Assembly (NCBI GenBank): GCA_902786355.1
Contig: CADABZ010000012.1
Location: 38,308-102,307 of the forward strand
DNA length: 64,000 bases
Direction of reading: 5' to 3'
Origin: an uncultured Eubacteriales bacterium
GTDB lineage: Bacteria; Bacillota; Clostridia; Peptostreptococcales; Anaerovoracaceae
A model generated the notes under the pieces. It had not been told where the DNA came from, did no database searches, and saw only the letters and a list, made by a program, of their open reading frames with translations. A program made the translations under genes and the position numbers. Below are positions 1 to 7,613 of this stretch, piece by piece. Every line of letters begins with the position of its first letter. Within the stretch, counting starts at the first letter, position 1.

Positions 1-1
1 T

Positions 2-556
2 GCAAAAGCCAGGATCGCCTATGAGAGAACTGTTCGTGCCGCTGACATGATACGCAGCATGGGAGTAGATATAGATACAGTCAGCATAGGAGCAACACCG
101 TCAGTGATGAATGGCGCGTACTATGAAGGAATCACCGAGCTCAGACTTGGCACTTATATTTTCTTCGATGTAGGGCAGTCCAAGGCTATCGGAGATTTCA
201 GTCACTGCGCTGCAACTGTACTTGCATCGGTTATATCCAAGCCTCACGGTGAGCGTGTTGTCATTGATGCGGGTGCTAAAGCGCTGGTATCCCAGAACAG
301 ACCGACGGGAATATGTGCTACTAACGGATTCGGAGCCATCAAGGGAGCGGAGCACATTGTCATTGATAATCTGTTTGACGAACATGGGGTGCTGAACAAT
401 GCGGAATTCCGCGACTCTGTAGAAATAGGAGACAAGGTTGAGGTAATACCGAGCCATATCTGCCCGACTGTTAATCTGTACGATAAAGCTTATCTGGTGT
501 CTGAGGGAAAAGTGATCGGAGAACTGCCGGTAGAATGCAGAGGAAAGTCTGTATAG
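2..556 (+). CDS. D-threonine aldolase / D-serine dehydratase-like protein, 5'-truncated
   Basis: The reading frame is open from base 2, so the gene starts outside the window; 184 residues of its C-terminal part are visible. They look like the end of a fold-type III PLP enzyme of the alanine-racemase-N / D-serine-dehydratase-like family. The end of the barrel has a G-T-Y-I-F-F-D segment. The C-terminal beta domain carries a DEHG motif and SHICPTVN, the His and Cys that bind a metal in D-threonine aldolases and eukaryotic-type D-serine dehydratases. Family members cleave D-threonine to glycine and acetaldehyde or deaminate D-serine. The stop lies 12 bases before the next start, so it probably heads or belongs to an operon with the PLP enzyme and glycerate kinase downstream. 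The exact substrate cannot be told from this fragment. Confidence 0.75.
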   Translation, partial: AKARIAYERTVRAADMIRSMGVDIDTVSIGATPSVMNGAYYEGITELRLGTYIFFDVGQSKAIGDFSHCAATVLASVISKPHGERVVIDAGAKALVSQNRPTGICATNGFGAIKGAEHIVIDNLFDEHGVLNNAEFRDSVEIGDKVEVIPSHICPTVNLYDKAYLVSEGKVIGELPVECRGKSV

Positions 557-568
557 GAGGACTTGACG

Positions 569-1663
569 ATGAAATATGTATGCAGCAGATGCGGCCATAA
601 AGAAGAGGTAACGACACGGAAGGCAAAATGTGACTGCGGAGGTCTGTGGCAGCTTGACTTCAGGCCGCCGAAATTCAGCCTGGACGGTATAGACAGGAAT
701 GAATGGAGTATGTTCAGATACCGCAGATTCATGGCTCTCGAGGATGACTCATGGAAAGATATCACGCTCGGTGAAGGAATGACTCCTATTGTAAGATTTG
801 ACGATAATGTTCTGCTCAAGATGGACTACTTCATGCCGACACTCTCGTTCAAGGACAGGGGAGCTGCAGTACTTATGGCTCACTGCAAGTCGATCGGAGT
901 AGACAATGTAGTGCAGGACAGCAGCGGCAATGCAGGCAATTCAGTAGCGGCATACGGAGCGAAGGCCGGCATCAACTGTGAGATATTCGTTCCTGAAGGC
1001 ACAAGCCCTAAGAAAATCAGCATGATCCGTGCGCATGGAGCTACCTGCACTGTTGTACCGGGCAGCCGTGACAACTGCGCTGATGTCTGCAGAAGCAAAG
1101 TCGAGAATGATGGCATTTTCTATGCCAACCATGTATACAATCCGTTTTTCTATGAAGGTACCAAGACATATCTGTATGAAGTGTATGAGCAGCTCGGGAG
1201 ACTTCCGGAGAACATCATCATCCCTGTAGGCAACGGGACACTCTATCTCGGCGTGATGCACGCACTTGACGAGTTTGTGGAATCCGGAGTCATCGATCAT
1301 GTTCCGCAGATCATCGCTCTTCAGACAGAGACCTGCGACCCGCTTCTGAGGGCTGCAGAGCAGGGCCTTGATGAATATGCTGAGGTCGAGGTTACACCTA
1401 CTATCGCTGAGGGCATTGCTATAGGAAAACCTATGCGCTCTGCAGAGATACTCGGATACGCACGCAAGTATGGAGTAAGATTTATTCATGCAAGAGAGGA
1501 TAAGATTCTCGAAGCACGCGCAAAACTGGCTGCAAAAGGTATATACTGTGAACATACGACAGCAGCAAATTACGAGGCATACCTCAATTACTGCGAAAAA
1601 TACGGCGAGACTCCGGACTGCCTGATAACAATGTGCGGAGCGGGACTAAAGTCAGATCATTAG
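569..1663 (+). CDS. Threonine synthase-like PLP-dependent lyase
   Basis: A 364-residue fold-type II PLP enzyme of the threonine synthase family. An N-terminal zinc-ribbon-like segment has CSRCG and CDCGG within the first 30 residues. SFKDRG near residue 95 supplies the PLP lysine, SSGNAGNSVAAYG follows at about 120, and the glycine loop PVGNGTLYLG near 220 would hold the PLP phosphate. I chose ATG 569 rather than TTG 563, because AGGAGG at 555-560 sits 8 bases from the ATG but only 2 from the TTG. The upstream neighbour is a D-threonine/D-serine type PLP enzyme and the downstream one a glycerate kinase. That suggests hydroxy-amino-acid catabolism rather than threonine synthesis, since no homoserine genes are nearby. 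The specific reaction is not established. Confidence 0.75.
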   Translation: MKYVCSRCGHKEEVTTRKAKCDCGGLWQLDFRPPKFSLDGIDRNEWSMFRYRRFMALEDDSWKDITLGEGMTPIVRFDDNVLLKMDYFMPTLSFKDRGAAVLMAHCKSIGVDNVVQDSSGNAGNSVAAYGAKAGINCEIFVPEGTSPKKISMIRAHGATCTVVPGSRDNCADVCRSKVENDGIFYANHVYNPFFYEGTKTYLYEVYEQLGRLPENIIIPVGNGTLYLGVMHALDEFVESGVIDHVPQIIALQTETCDPLLRAAEQGLDEYAEVEVTPTIAEGIAIGKPMRSAEILGYARKYGVRFIHAREDKILEARAKLAAKGIYCEHTTAANYEAYLNYCEKYGETPDCLITMCGAGLKSDH

Positions 1664-1727
1664 AGAGCGGCCGGACTGTTAATAATTAAGATAAACTGAG
1701 CTGTCAGCAGCTATGCGGGGGTAAAAA

Positions 1728-2960
1728 ATGGAAAGACTCAGAAAAGATGCAAATGCTATCATAGCAGAAAGCCTCAGGGCTGTACTTCCTGATGAAGCGG
1801 TGCATAATGCACTTGAGCAGCACGGCATGCAGGGGAATATCTATCTTCTTGCCGTCGGCAAAGCAGCGTGGCAGATGGCAAAAGCAGCATATGAGAGCAT
1901 AGGAGACAGCATCATAGACGGGATAGTGATAACCAAGTACGAGCATTCACAGGGCCCGATCGGCAATATCCGGATATATGAAGCAGGACATCCGGTATCT
2001 GATGAGAATTCATACGCGGCAACACAGGCAGCGCTGGATATGGTCTCAGGACTCACCGAAGATGACAATGTGCTGTTCCTGCTCTCCGGAGGCGGAAGTG
2101 CTTTGTTTGAGAAACCTCTCATACCTGAAGCAGAAATGCAGGATGTGACCCGTCAGCTGCTCGCATGCGGGGCAGATATAGTGGAGATGAACACAGTGCG
2201 TAAGAGACTGTCAGCCGTAAAGGGCGGCAGATTCGCCGAAGCATGTCCTGCCAGGATCAATGCAGTAGTGCTCAGCGACATCCTCGGAGATCCTCTGGAT
2301 ATGATCGCTTCCGGTCCTGCAGCGCCGGATGCGTCGACCTGCGAACAGGCACTGGGGATCGCTGAGAAGTATTCGCTGAGGCTGAGCGTCGAGGCCAGGG
2401 AGCTTCTCGGGAGAGAGACACCTAAACATCTCAGCAATGTTGAGTCGCATGTCGTAGGAAGCGTAAAACATCTGTGCACAGCAGCAGCAAGGACGGCTGC
2501 CGAGCTCGGATATGAACCTTATATACTGACAGATCAGCTGTGCTGCGAAGCCCGGGATGCAGGGTCATTTCTGGCATCAATTGCGAAGAGCCATGCAGGA
2601 GACGGCAAGTCGCTTGCGTTCATAGCAGGCGGAGAGACAGTAGTTCATCTGACCGGAAAAGGTATGGGCGGACGCAACCAGGAACTGGCTCTTTCGGCAG
2701 CTCAGGGGATCGCCGGACTTGATAATGTGCTGGTTTTCTCCGTCGGAAGCGACGGCACAGATGGTCCTACCGATGCTGCCGGAGGCATAGTAGACGGATG
2801 CACTGAATCAATGCTTGCGGATAAAGGGATCAGGATAAGCAGCGTCCTTGCTCAGAATGATGCATACAATGCACTCAGAGCGATAGATGCTCTTATAATG
2901 ACAGGTCCTACAGGAACTAACGTGAATGATGTCGCAGCAGTTCTGATCAAAAAAGAATGA
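1728..2960 (+). CDS. Glycerate 2-kinase (GckA/TtuD, MOFRL family)
   Basis: A 410-residue protein with the two parts of the MOFRL glycerate kinases. The N-terminal half has LAVGKAAWQMAKAA and the LLSGGGSALFEKP glycine-rich segment near residue 125. The C-terminal MOFRL domain has GGRNQELALSAAQG and SVGSDGTDGPTDAAGG. The family phosphorylates D-glycerate to 2-phosphoglycerate using ATP in the cytoplasm, joining serine/glycerate breakdown to lower glycolysis. A GGGGG-type ribosome binding site lies 6 bases before ATG 1728. It sits 64 bases after the threonine-synthase-like gene and 25 before the PhlG-like gene. This fits a pathway turning a serine-like or hydroxypyruvate-type compound into 2-phosphoglycerate; that pathway is inferred. 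Confidence 0.88.
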   Translation: MERLRKDANAIIAESLRAVLPDEAVHNALEQHGMQGNIYLLAVGKAAWQMAKAAYESIGDSIIDGIVITKYEHSQGPIGNIRIYEAGHPVSDENSYAATQAALDMVSGLTEDDNVLFLLSGGGSALFEKPLIPEAEMQDVTRQLLACGADIVEMNTVRKRLSAVKGGRFAEACPARINAVVLSDILGDPLDMIASGPAAPDASTCEQALGIAEKYSLRLSVEARELLGRETPKHLSNVESHVVGSVKHLCTAAARTAAELGYEPYILTDQLCCEARDAGSFLASIAKSHAGDGKSLAFIAGGETVVHLTGKGMGGRNQELALSAAQGIAGLDNVLVFSVGSDGTDGPTDAAGGIVDGCTESMLADKGIRISSVLAQNDAYNALRAIDALIMTGPTGTNVNDVAAVLIKKE

Positions 2961-2985
2961 ATCAATAGTCGGGAGACAGAAGAAA

Positions 2986-3771
2986 ATGATTGACAAGAGT
3001 ATGTATGTTGCAAGTGCCGGACAGACACATATTCCTTTTCAGGAAAATGACGGAGTACCATTCGTACCATTCGAAAAACCTGCTCTGCCGGATCCTCCGC
3101 TGCCTCAGCTCGAGCTGACAGATGAGGCCGTAGAGAAGGGCTATGCTCTTCCATCACAGAGACATCATTTCCTTCCTGGTCTTACTGCGGAGATGCTTGA
3201 CTGGTTCTGGGCTAATATGGAGAAAGGCTATTATCTCTGGGCTCCGGGTTCACACAAGAGATTCAACTGGCTCAGGACGCCTTATGAGTATGGATTTGAG
3301 GATTCAGTACATATAATAGCTGAGACGACTGATCCGTCTCTTCCGGTATTCGGAGGGGAGGGCGTGGAGATACACAGACTTCATCTACATGACTTTTACC
3401 CGTTCACAACAGCCCTCAGCCATGTAATATGCGAGGGCGTCTTCAATGATGCAGGCGAGCTGGTTGACTCCACCATACATGAATGGGAAGATGTTCCGGG
3501 CGGTATAGTGCATATAACAGCAACCGTTACCAATACCCGTGCATCGATGCCTCCCGGCTTCGTTCTTGATATACTGAAAAATGATCCTGAAGCGAAGCTG
3601 GTTCCTAACTACGCCACAGACCACGAAGACTATGAGGCAAGCCAGTGGCCGGTATTTCTGCCGCGGCTCTATGAGCTGTGGAAGGATCATCCGGATCCGT
3701 CCCAGAATGTTCACTGCGATCTGACGGTGGAGATCGGAGAGGACGGAAAATACCGGTACAGGAACATGTAA
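2986..3771 (+). CDS. PhlG-like C-C hydrolase (DAPG / phloretin hydrolase family), tentative
   Basis: A 261-residue soluble protein without signal peptide or membrane segments. It resembles the DAPG-hydrolase (PhlG) domain family, which includes 2,4-diacetylphloroglucinol hydrolase and phloretin hydrolase. These are zinc enzymes that cleave a carbon-carbon bond next to an aromatic ring. Recognisable features are HHFLPGLTAEMLDWFWANM at about 56-74, GYYLWAPGSHKRFNW just after it, VEIHRLHLHDFYP near 127 and a cluster of acidic and His residues that could bind metal. It is the last intact gene of the run that begins with the PLP enzymes, 25 bases after glycerate kinase, so it may supply an acid or ketone to the same route. 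I recognise the family by motif memory only. It could instead be a distinct hydrolase with the same fold. Confidence 0.5.
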   Translation: MIDKSMYVASAGQTHIPFQENDGVPFVPFEKPALPDPPLPQLELTDEAVEKGYALPSQRHHFLPGLTAEMLDWFWANMEKGYYLWAPGSHKRFNWLRTPYEYGFEDSVHIIAETTDPSLPVFGGEGVEIHRLHLHDFYPFTTALSHVICEGVFNDAGELVDSTIHEWEDVPGGIVHITATVTNTRASMPPGFVLDILKNDPEAKLVPNYATDHEDYEASQWPVFLPRLYELWKDHPDPSQNVHCDLTVEIGEDGKYRYRNM

Positions 3772-3816
3772 CTTGCTGAGCAAGACTGATCGAGCAGCTT
3801 GGATAATAACCTGTAG

Positions 3817-3945
3817 AAGATAATGACAGGTGCGACCGGATTCCTGGGGACTGAACTGGCCGCCAAGTTTTGCAGGATGCAGGATGTTAAGGTATATGCT
3901 CTGGTTCGGGCGGAGACACGGTCGTTGCACTGGGCAGAGTTCTGA
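3817..3945 (+). pseudogene. Fragment of an NAD-dependent epimerase / thioester-reductase-like SDR
   Basis: Read in the frame of base 3817, this stretch gives KIMTGATGFLGTELAAKF followed about ten residues later by VYALVRAE. That is the Rossmann-fold start (TGATGFLG) and second beta strand of extended SDR proteins such as thioester-reductase domains. The similarity stops after about 30 codons near base 3912. A few unrelated codons then lead to a TGA at 3943-3945. There is an in-frame stop at 3814-3816 and no convincing ribosome binding site. It is a remnant joined directly to the aroB tail, in a different reading frame. Confidence 0.6.
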
Positions 3946-4118
3946 GCGGTCTCGGACTGCCATTGTCCTGCGACGCAGATGCAGACAGCATTATCTCACT
4001 CATAATGAATGACAAAAAAGTTGCAGGAGACTGCATTGATATAGCCCAGGCTGATGAGATCGGCAAGGCTCATCTCGAGACCTGGACGATGGAAGATATC
4101 AGGAGTGCATTGAAATGA
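3909..4118 (+). pseudogene. aroB: 3-dehydroquinate synthase C-terminal remnant
   Basis: In the third frame, open from 3891, codons from about 3909 encode some 69 residues beginning GGDTVVALGRVL. They run through SIISLIMNDKKVAGDC and end EDIRSALK. The MxxDKK segment and the DEIGKAHLE strand match the C-terminal domain of AroB, which makes 3-dehydroquinate from DAHP. The remaining four fifths of the protein is absent. The remnant stop TGA (4116-4118) overlaps the ATG of aroC (4115-4117). This is how intact aroB and aroC are often coupled, so the original order was probably aroB-aroC. It abuts the SDR fragment at about 3905-3912, where a deletion or misassembly must lie. Confidence 0.65.
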
Positions 4119-5212
4119 GCAATATACTTGGCAATTTGATCACACTTACTGTTTTCGGGGAGTCGCACGGACCATGCATAGGCGGAGTGCTTGACGGCCT
4201 GCCGGCAGGACTCGCTGTAGATGAGAGTTATATCGCACACTATATGGAGCAGCGAAAAGCTGTCAGTGCTCTGTCAACACCGCGAAGAGAAGCAGATGTA
4301 CCTCAGTTCGTAAGCGGTGTCAGAAACGGCCGCTCAGAAGGCACACCTCTGACCTTCATGATCCCTAACACAGGCACCAGATCGTCTGATTATGATGCTC
4401 TTGCGGGAATAGCAAGACCGGGACACGCTGACTACACCGCGCAGGCAAAATACAACGGATATCAGGATGCCAGAGGAGGCGGACATTTTTCAGGCAGACT
4501 GACAGCAGTGTATGTAGCGGCAGGTTCTGTCCTGCGTAAGGCGCTTGAGGACAGGGGGATACTCATAGGCAGCCACATCTGCGATCTGTGCGGGATCAAA
4601 GATATGGCGGCGGATCAGGACGATCTGTCAGCAGAGATACGCAGGCTCAATGACATGGATTTTGCCGTGCTTGACAGCGAAGCTGCAGAGAAGATGAAGG
4701 ACCGTATCCTCAGGGCGCGGGAGGACAGAGACTCAGTTGGCGGTGTCCTTGAAACGTTCATCACCGGACTTGAACCGGGGGTAGGCGAACCGCTCTTCGG
4801 ATCGATAGAATCAGAGATCTCCAGGGCAGTATTTTCTGTCGGCGGGGTGAAAGGCATAGAATTCGGAAGCGGATTTGATATGGCTCATATGACAGGGAGT
4901 GAAGCGAACGACAGCTTTGCCATCAGGGACGGCAGAGTGATCACTCTTACCAATCACAACGGAGGCATCAACGGGGGTATAAGCAATGGGATGCCTGTTA
5001 TATTCAGAACTGTGATCAAGCCGACACCATCTATAGGCAAGGCACAGAAAACAGTAAACTTTATTACTGAAGAGGAGAAGGAGATCGAGATCGGCGGCAG
5101 ACACGACCCTGCGATCATCCACAGGGCGAGAGTAGTCATAGACTCTCTTGCCGCACTGGTCATTGCAGACCAGCTGTGCATGAGGCATGGCCGTGAATGG
5201 CTGATCAGATAA
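4115..5212 (+). CDS. aroC: Chorismate synthase
   Basis: A full-length 365-residue AroC, which converts 5-enolpyruvylshikimate-3-phosphate to chorismate with reduced FMN. Signature segments are visible: GESHGPCIGGVLDGLPAG at 14-31, RPGHADYTAQAKY near 105, the family motif around DARGGGHFSGR, and GGVKGIEFGSGF near 243. The C-terminal RHDPAIIHRARVVIDS is also typical. The start overlaps the stop of the aroB remnant. A chorismate mutase gene follows 21 bases after the stop, as expected for an aromatic amino acid operon. The gene itself shows no lesion although both neighbours do. Confidence 0.95.
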   Translation: MSNILGNLITLTVFGESHGPCIGGVLDGLPAGLAVDESYIAHYMEQRKAVSALSTPRREADVPQFVSGVRNGRSEGTPLTFMIPNTGTRSSDYDALAGIARPGHADYTAQAKYNGYQDARGGGHFSGRLTAVYVAAGSVLRKALEDRGILIGSHICDLCGIKDMAADQDDLSAEIRRLNDMDFAVLDSEAAEKMKDRILRAREDRDSVGGVLETFITGLEPGVGEPLFGSIESEISRAVFSVGGVKGIEFGSGFDMAHMTGSEANDSFAIRDGRVITLTNHNGGINGGISNGMPVIFRTVIKPTPSIGKAQKTVNFITEEEKEIEIGGRHDPAIIHRARVVIDSLAALVIADQLCMRHGREWLIR

Positions 5213-5233
5213 TGAAGGGGGCTAAGGATCATT

Positions 5234-5626
5234 ATGAAAGAACTGGCAGAACTCAGAGATGAGATCAGACTGATAGATGAAGAAATGGCTGAGCTCTTCA
5301 TGCGAAGGATGGAGAGTGTCAGGGGAGTTGCTGAATACAAACGCGCACATGGCCTGGCAGTCAGTGACCCTGCCCAGGAGCAGCGAGTCATAGAGGGAAG
5401 ATCGGCACTTATAAGCGATGAAGAAGTGAAACCTTACTATATTCAGTTCCTCCACGATCTGATGGATGTAAGCAAACTCTATCAGCATAAGCTTCTTGAA
5501 GGGCGAAGGATAGCATATGTCCCGCACAAGGACAAAACAGCCGGAAAGGCAGCCGAATCATTTTTTCCGGACGGGACTCCTCAGCGTTATGATGAATGCG
5601 ATCACGGCCGCCCGCCACGAACATGA
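5234..5626 (+). CDS. Chorismate mutase domain protein, C-terminally abnormal
   Basis: The first 90 or so of 130 residues are an AroQ-class chorismate mutase helix bundle: LRDEIRLIDEEMAELFMRRM at 6-25, VAEYKRAHG near 37 and a distal YYIQFLHDLMDVSK helix. The domain isomerises chorismate to prephenate. After it, EGRRIAY and AESFFPDGTPQRYDE resemble the beginning of a fused second domain, most like the start of prephenate dehydratase in P-proteins. The frame then runs into 10 unrelated residues and stops. An AAGGA site at 5223-5227 precedes ATG 5234. The gene follows aroC directly. I interpret it as a fusion enzyme cut short, with the mutase part possibly still active. Confidence 0.7.
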   Translation: MKELAELRDEIRLIDEEMAELFMRRMESVRGVAEYKRAHGLAVSDPAQEQRVIEGRSALISDEEVKPYYIQFLHDLMDVSKLYQHKLLEGRRIAYVPHKDKTAGKAAESFFPDGTPQRYDECDHGRPPRT

Positions 5627-5699
5627 CTTCATATACCGCGGATGGGACAAGACTGAGCGCATGATATACGAAACAGCCAACATTCTTCAGGCTATCTAG
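5592..5699 (+). pseudogene. Orphan C-terminal coding fragment after chorismate mutase
   Basis: In a frame different from the chorismate mutase, codons from about 5592 to the TAG at 5697-5699 read as a plausible protein end. It starts MNAITAARHEHDFIYRG and ends with ERMIYETANILQAI. Codon usage is like that of neighbouring genes, and no start or ribosome binding site precedes it. It looks like the end of a gene, perhaps the second domain of the fusion or a shikimate-kinase-like protein, brought next to the mutase by a deletion near 5585-5595. The family is not recognised with certainty. Confidence 0.4.
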
Positions 5700-5727
5700 G
5701 CGGTGCTCAGCCAGAAAGGAACTTTTG

Positions 5728-6378
5728 ATGAAATACAGATACTTCCTGTTCGATCTGGACGGAACTCTTACAGATCCGGGCGTGGGCATAACCAACTCTG
5801 TTATGCATGCGCTCAGCAAATACGGTATTGAGGTCGATGACAGAAGCAGCCTGTATCCTTTTATCGGCCCTCCGCTTACGGATTCATTCAGCAGATACTT
5901 CGGATTCTCAGAAGAGCAGGCCCTCGAAGCAGTGGATCATTACAGGGAATACTTCAGAGATAAGGGCTTGTTCGAGAATGAAGTGTATGAGGGTATTCCG
6001 GAGATGCTCGGAGAGCTTAAGCAGCGGGGTGCAGTCATAGCACTGGCAACATCCAAGCCGTATGAGTTTTCGGTAAGGATCCTTAAGCATTTTGACCTGT
6101 ATAAGTATTTTGATCACTTCGGTGCTGCCACTATGGATGGGAGCATAAGCCGGAAGGCAGATGTCATAGAGCATCTTCTGAGCGGGCTTGGCGATATAGA
6201 CCGCTCTTCGGTCATCATGATCGGAGACCGTGATCAGGATATAAACGGAGCCAGAGCCAACGGGCTGACAAGCCTCGGTGTACTGTGGGGCTACGGCTCA
6301 GAAGAAGAATTAAAAGGCGCCGGAGCAGATTTCTTTGCCTCAGCGCCAGAAGATATTATTCAGTTTACAGAAGACTGA
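5728..6378 (+). CDS. HAD-superfamily phosphatase, phosphoglycolate phosphatase-like
   Basis: A 216-residue HAD subfamily IA hydrolase. Motif I is FDLDGTLTD with the nucleophile Asp and acid/base Asp near residues 8-10. Motif II is the ATSKP segment near 107, and motif IV is MIGDRDQDINGA near 165. The helical cap lies between motifs I and II, as in phosphoglycolate phosphatase and PpaX-type enzymes. ATG 5728 is preferred over the TTG directly upstream because AGAAAGGA ends 7 bases before it. The 3' end overlaps the convergent GH5 gene by 14 bases. The substrate is unknown; phosphoglycolate or another small phosphate ester is likely. Confidence 0.85.
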   Translation: MKYRYFLFDLDGTLTDPGVGITNSVMHALSKYGIEVDDRSSLYPFIGPPLTDSFSRYFGFSEEQALEAVDHYREYFRDKGLFENEVYEGIPEMLGELKQRGAVIALATSKPYEFSVRILKHFDLYKYFDHFGAATMDGSISRKADVIEHLLSGLGDIDRSSVIMIGDRDQDINGARANGLTSLGVLWGYGSEEELKGAGADFFASAPEDIIQFTED

Positions 6379-7393
6379 TCACTTCATCAGCCACATCTTT
6401 CATGTGTTCATCGACAAGTCCGAAATCCATTTTGCGATAGCTCCATGCAGCCCGTCCTATGCCGTATCTGTCGAATACGGTGCAGATCATGCGGTACCAT
6501 TCAAGCGTATCTTCAGGGCGGGCGAGATCGATGACTCCGAATTCCCCGCAGTAAAGCGGAACATTCCTCTCCTCAGATATCCTCACGGCTTCAGCGACTA
6601 TATCCTCGAAGAATTCTGCACCGAAGACCTTCTCCGGATCATACTTGCTGAGACTGCACGTGAACTGGCCGATCTGCTTTGCTGTGTTTTCTGCATATTC
6701 CCTGTATGAATCTCTGAGCGGCATCCGGAAGGATGTGTCCATGCTTCTGATCCAGTAAGCACCCTGATGAGTGAAAATCAGAGGCTCATAGCAGTGGAAA
6801 TTGTATATGACATTACTGTCATACGGCATATCCAGATCTTTCAGCGCTTCGATGCTGTTGTTGTAGTAACCGCCTATCAGGATCCTGATGTTTCCCGATA
6901 TCTTTCTTATGCGGCGGATGCATTCAGCAGATATCTCGTTCCATTTCGCACAGTATTCCCTGTCGGTCACTTCGTTGAGAAGCTCGAAGGCGAGACGGTC
7001 AGAATACTTGCCGAACCTGCCTGCGAATTCTTCCCAGAGCCTTATAAAGCGTTCCTGGTATGAAGGATTATCGAAAAAGCCTGATTCGCACTCTCCGTCA
7101 TCAAAGCTGAAGCCGTAAGTCTTGTGGAGATCGAGAACCATGTTCAGGCCGTATTTTCCGCACCAGTCAATCACAGTTTCTATCCGTCTGAATCCATCCT
7201 CGATATAGTTTCCGTTCTTATCCTCCACCAGGTCATAATCGACAGGAAGCCTGACATGATCGAGGCCCCAGTCACTGATCCTCTTCAGATCTTCTTCTGT
7301 GATAAAGGAGTCATAATGCTCCTGTGTATGTACGCACTGTGAATACCAGCCGCCGAGATTGATGCCATGCATCAGTCCATTCATTATTTCCAT
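6365..7393 (-). CDS. Glycoside hydrolase family 5 (cellulase-type) protein, cytoplasmic
   Basis: A 342-residue (beta/alpha)8 glycosidase of GH5 type. It opens with GINLGGWYSQCV, has HVRLPVDYDLV near 48 and VLDLHKTYG near 88. The acid/base Glu is in AFELLNEVTDREY near 139 and the nucleophile Glu in LYCGEFGVIDL near 287. There is no signal peptide, so it acts inside the cell on imported short beta-glucans or glucosides. GGAGGA at 7400-7405 directly abuts a first ATG at 7399, so I chose the second ATG at 7393, six bases from the site. It stands alone, opposite to its neighbours. Confidence 0.85.
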   Translation of the reverse strand: MEIMNGLMHGINLGGWYSQCVHTQEHYDSFITEEDLKRISDWGLDHVRLPVDYDLVEDKNGNYIEDGFRRIETVIDWCGKYGLNMVLDLHKTYGFSFDDGECESGFFDNPSYQERFIRLWEEFAGRFGKYSDRLAFELLNEVTDREYCAKWNEISAECIRRIRKISGNIRILIGGYYNNSIEALKDLDMPYDSNVIYNFHCYEPLIFTHQGAYWIRSMDTSFRMPLRDSYREYAENTAKQIGQFTCSLSKYDPEKVFGAEFFEDIVAEAVRISEERNVPLYCGEFGVIDLARPEDTLEWYRMICTVFDRYGIGRAAWSYRKMDFGLVDEHMKDVADEVISLL

Positions 7394-7503
7394 GATCATT
7401 CCTCCGGAATCGTTCTGAAGTCATATTCTGCTCATAGATTATAGCGTCCGGAGAACCTGTGTGTCACTAATCTTCAGAACAAAAGAAAAAAGGAATAATG
7501 TGA

Positions 7504-7532
7504 TTGAAAAAAGATCTGCAGTTGGTTATAAT
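7504..7532 (+). promoter_or_regulatory. Sigma-A promoter for the DUF5692 gene
   Basis: TTGAAA at 7504-7509 and TATAAT at 7527-7532 are 17 bases apart, close to consensus. Transcription would start near 7539, leaving a leader of about 75 bases before a GGAGG ribosome binding site and ATG 7614. Nothing else is seen in the gap between the divergent GH5 gene and this one. Confidence 0.75.
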
Positions 7533-7613
7533 GTGCAAGGTTTTGCTAACCAGATGTTAATTAATAAATTATTGTTTCGTTAAGATCCTAAGAGGGTCAT
7601 ATGGAGGTATAAC

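Noticed and set aside
3830-4012. 60-codon open frame over the SDR/aroB junction
   Set aside because: It is in the third frame, has no ribosome binding site and is Arg-rich by chance; the other two frames carry the recognisable fragments.
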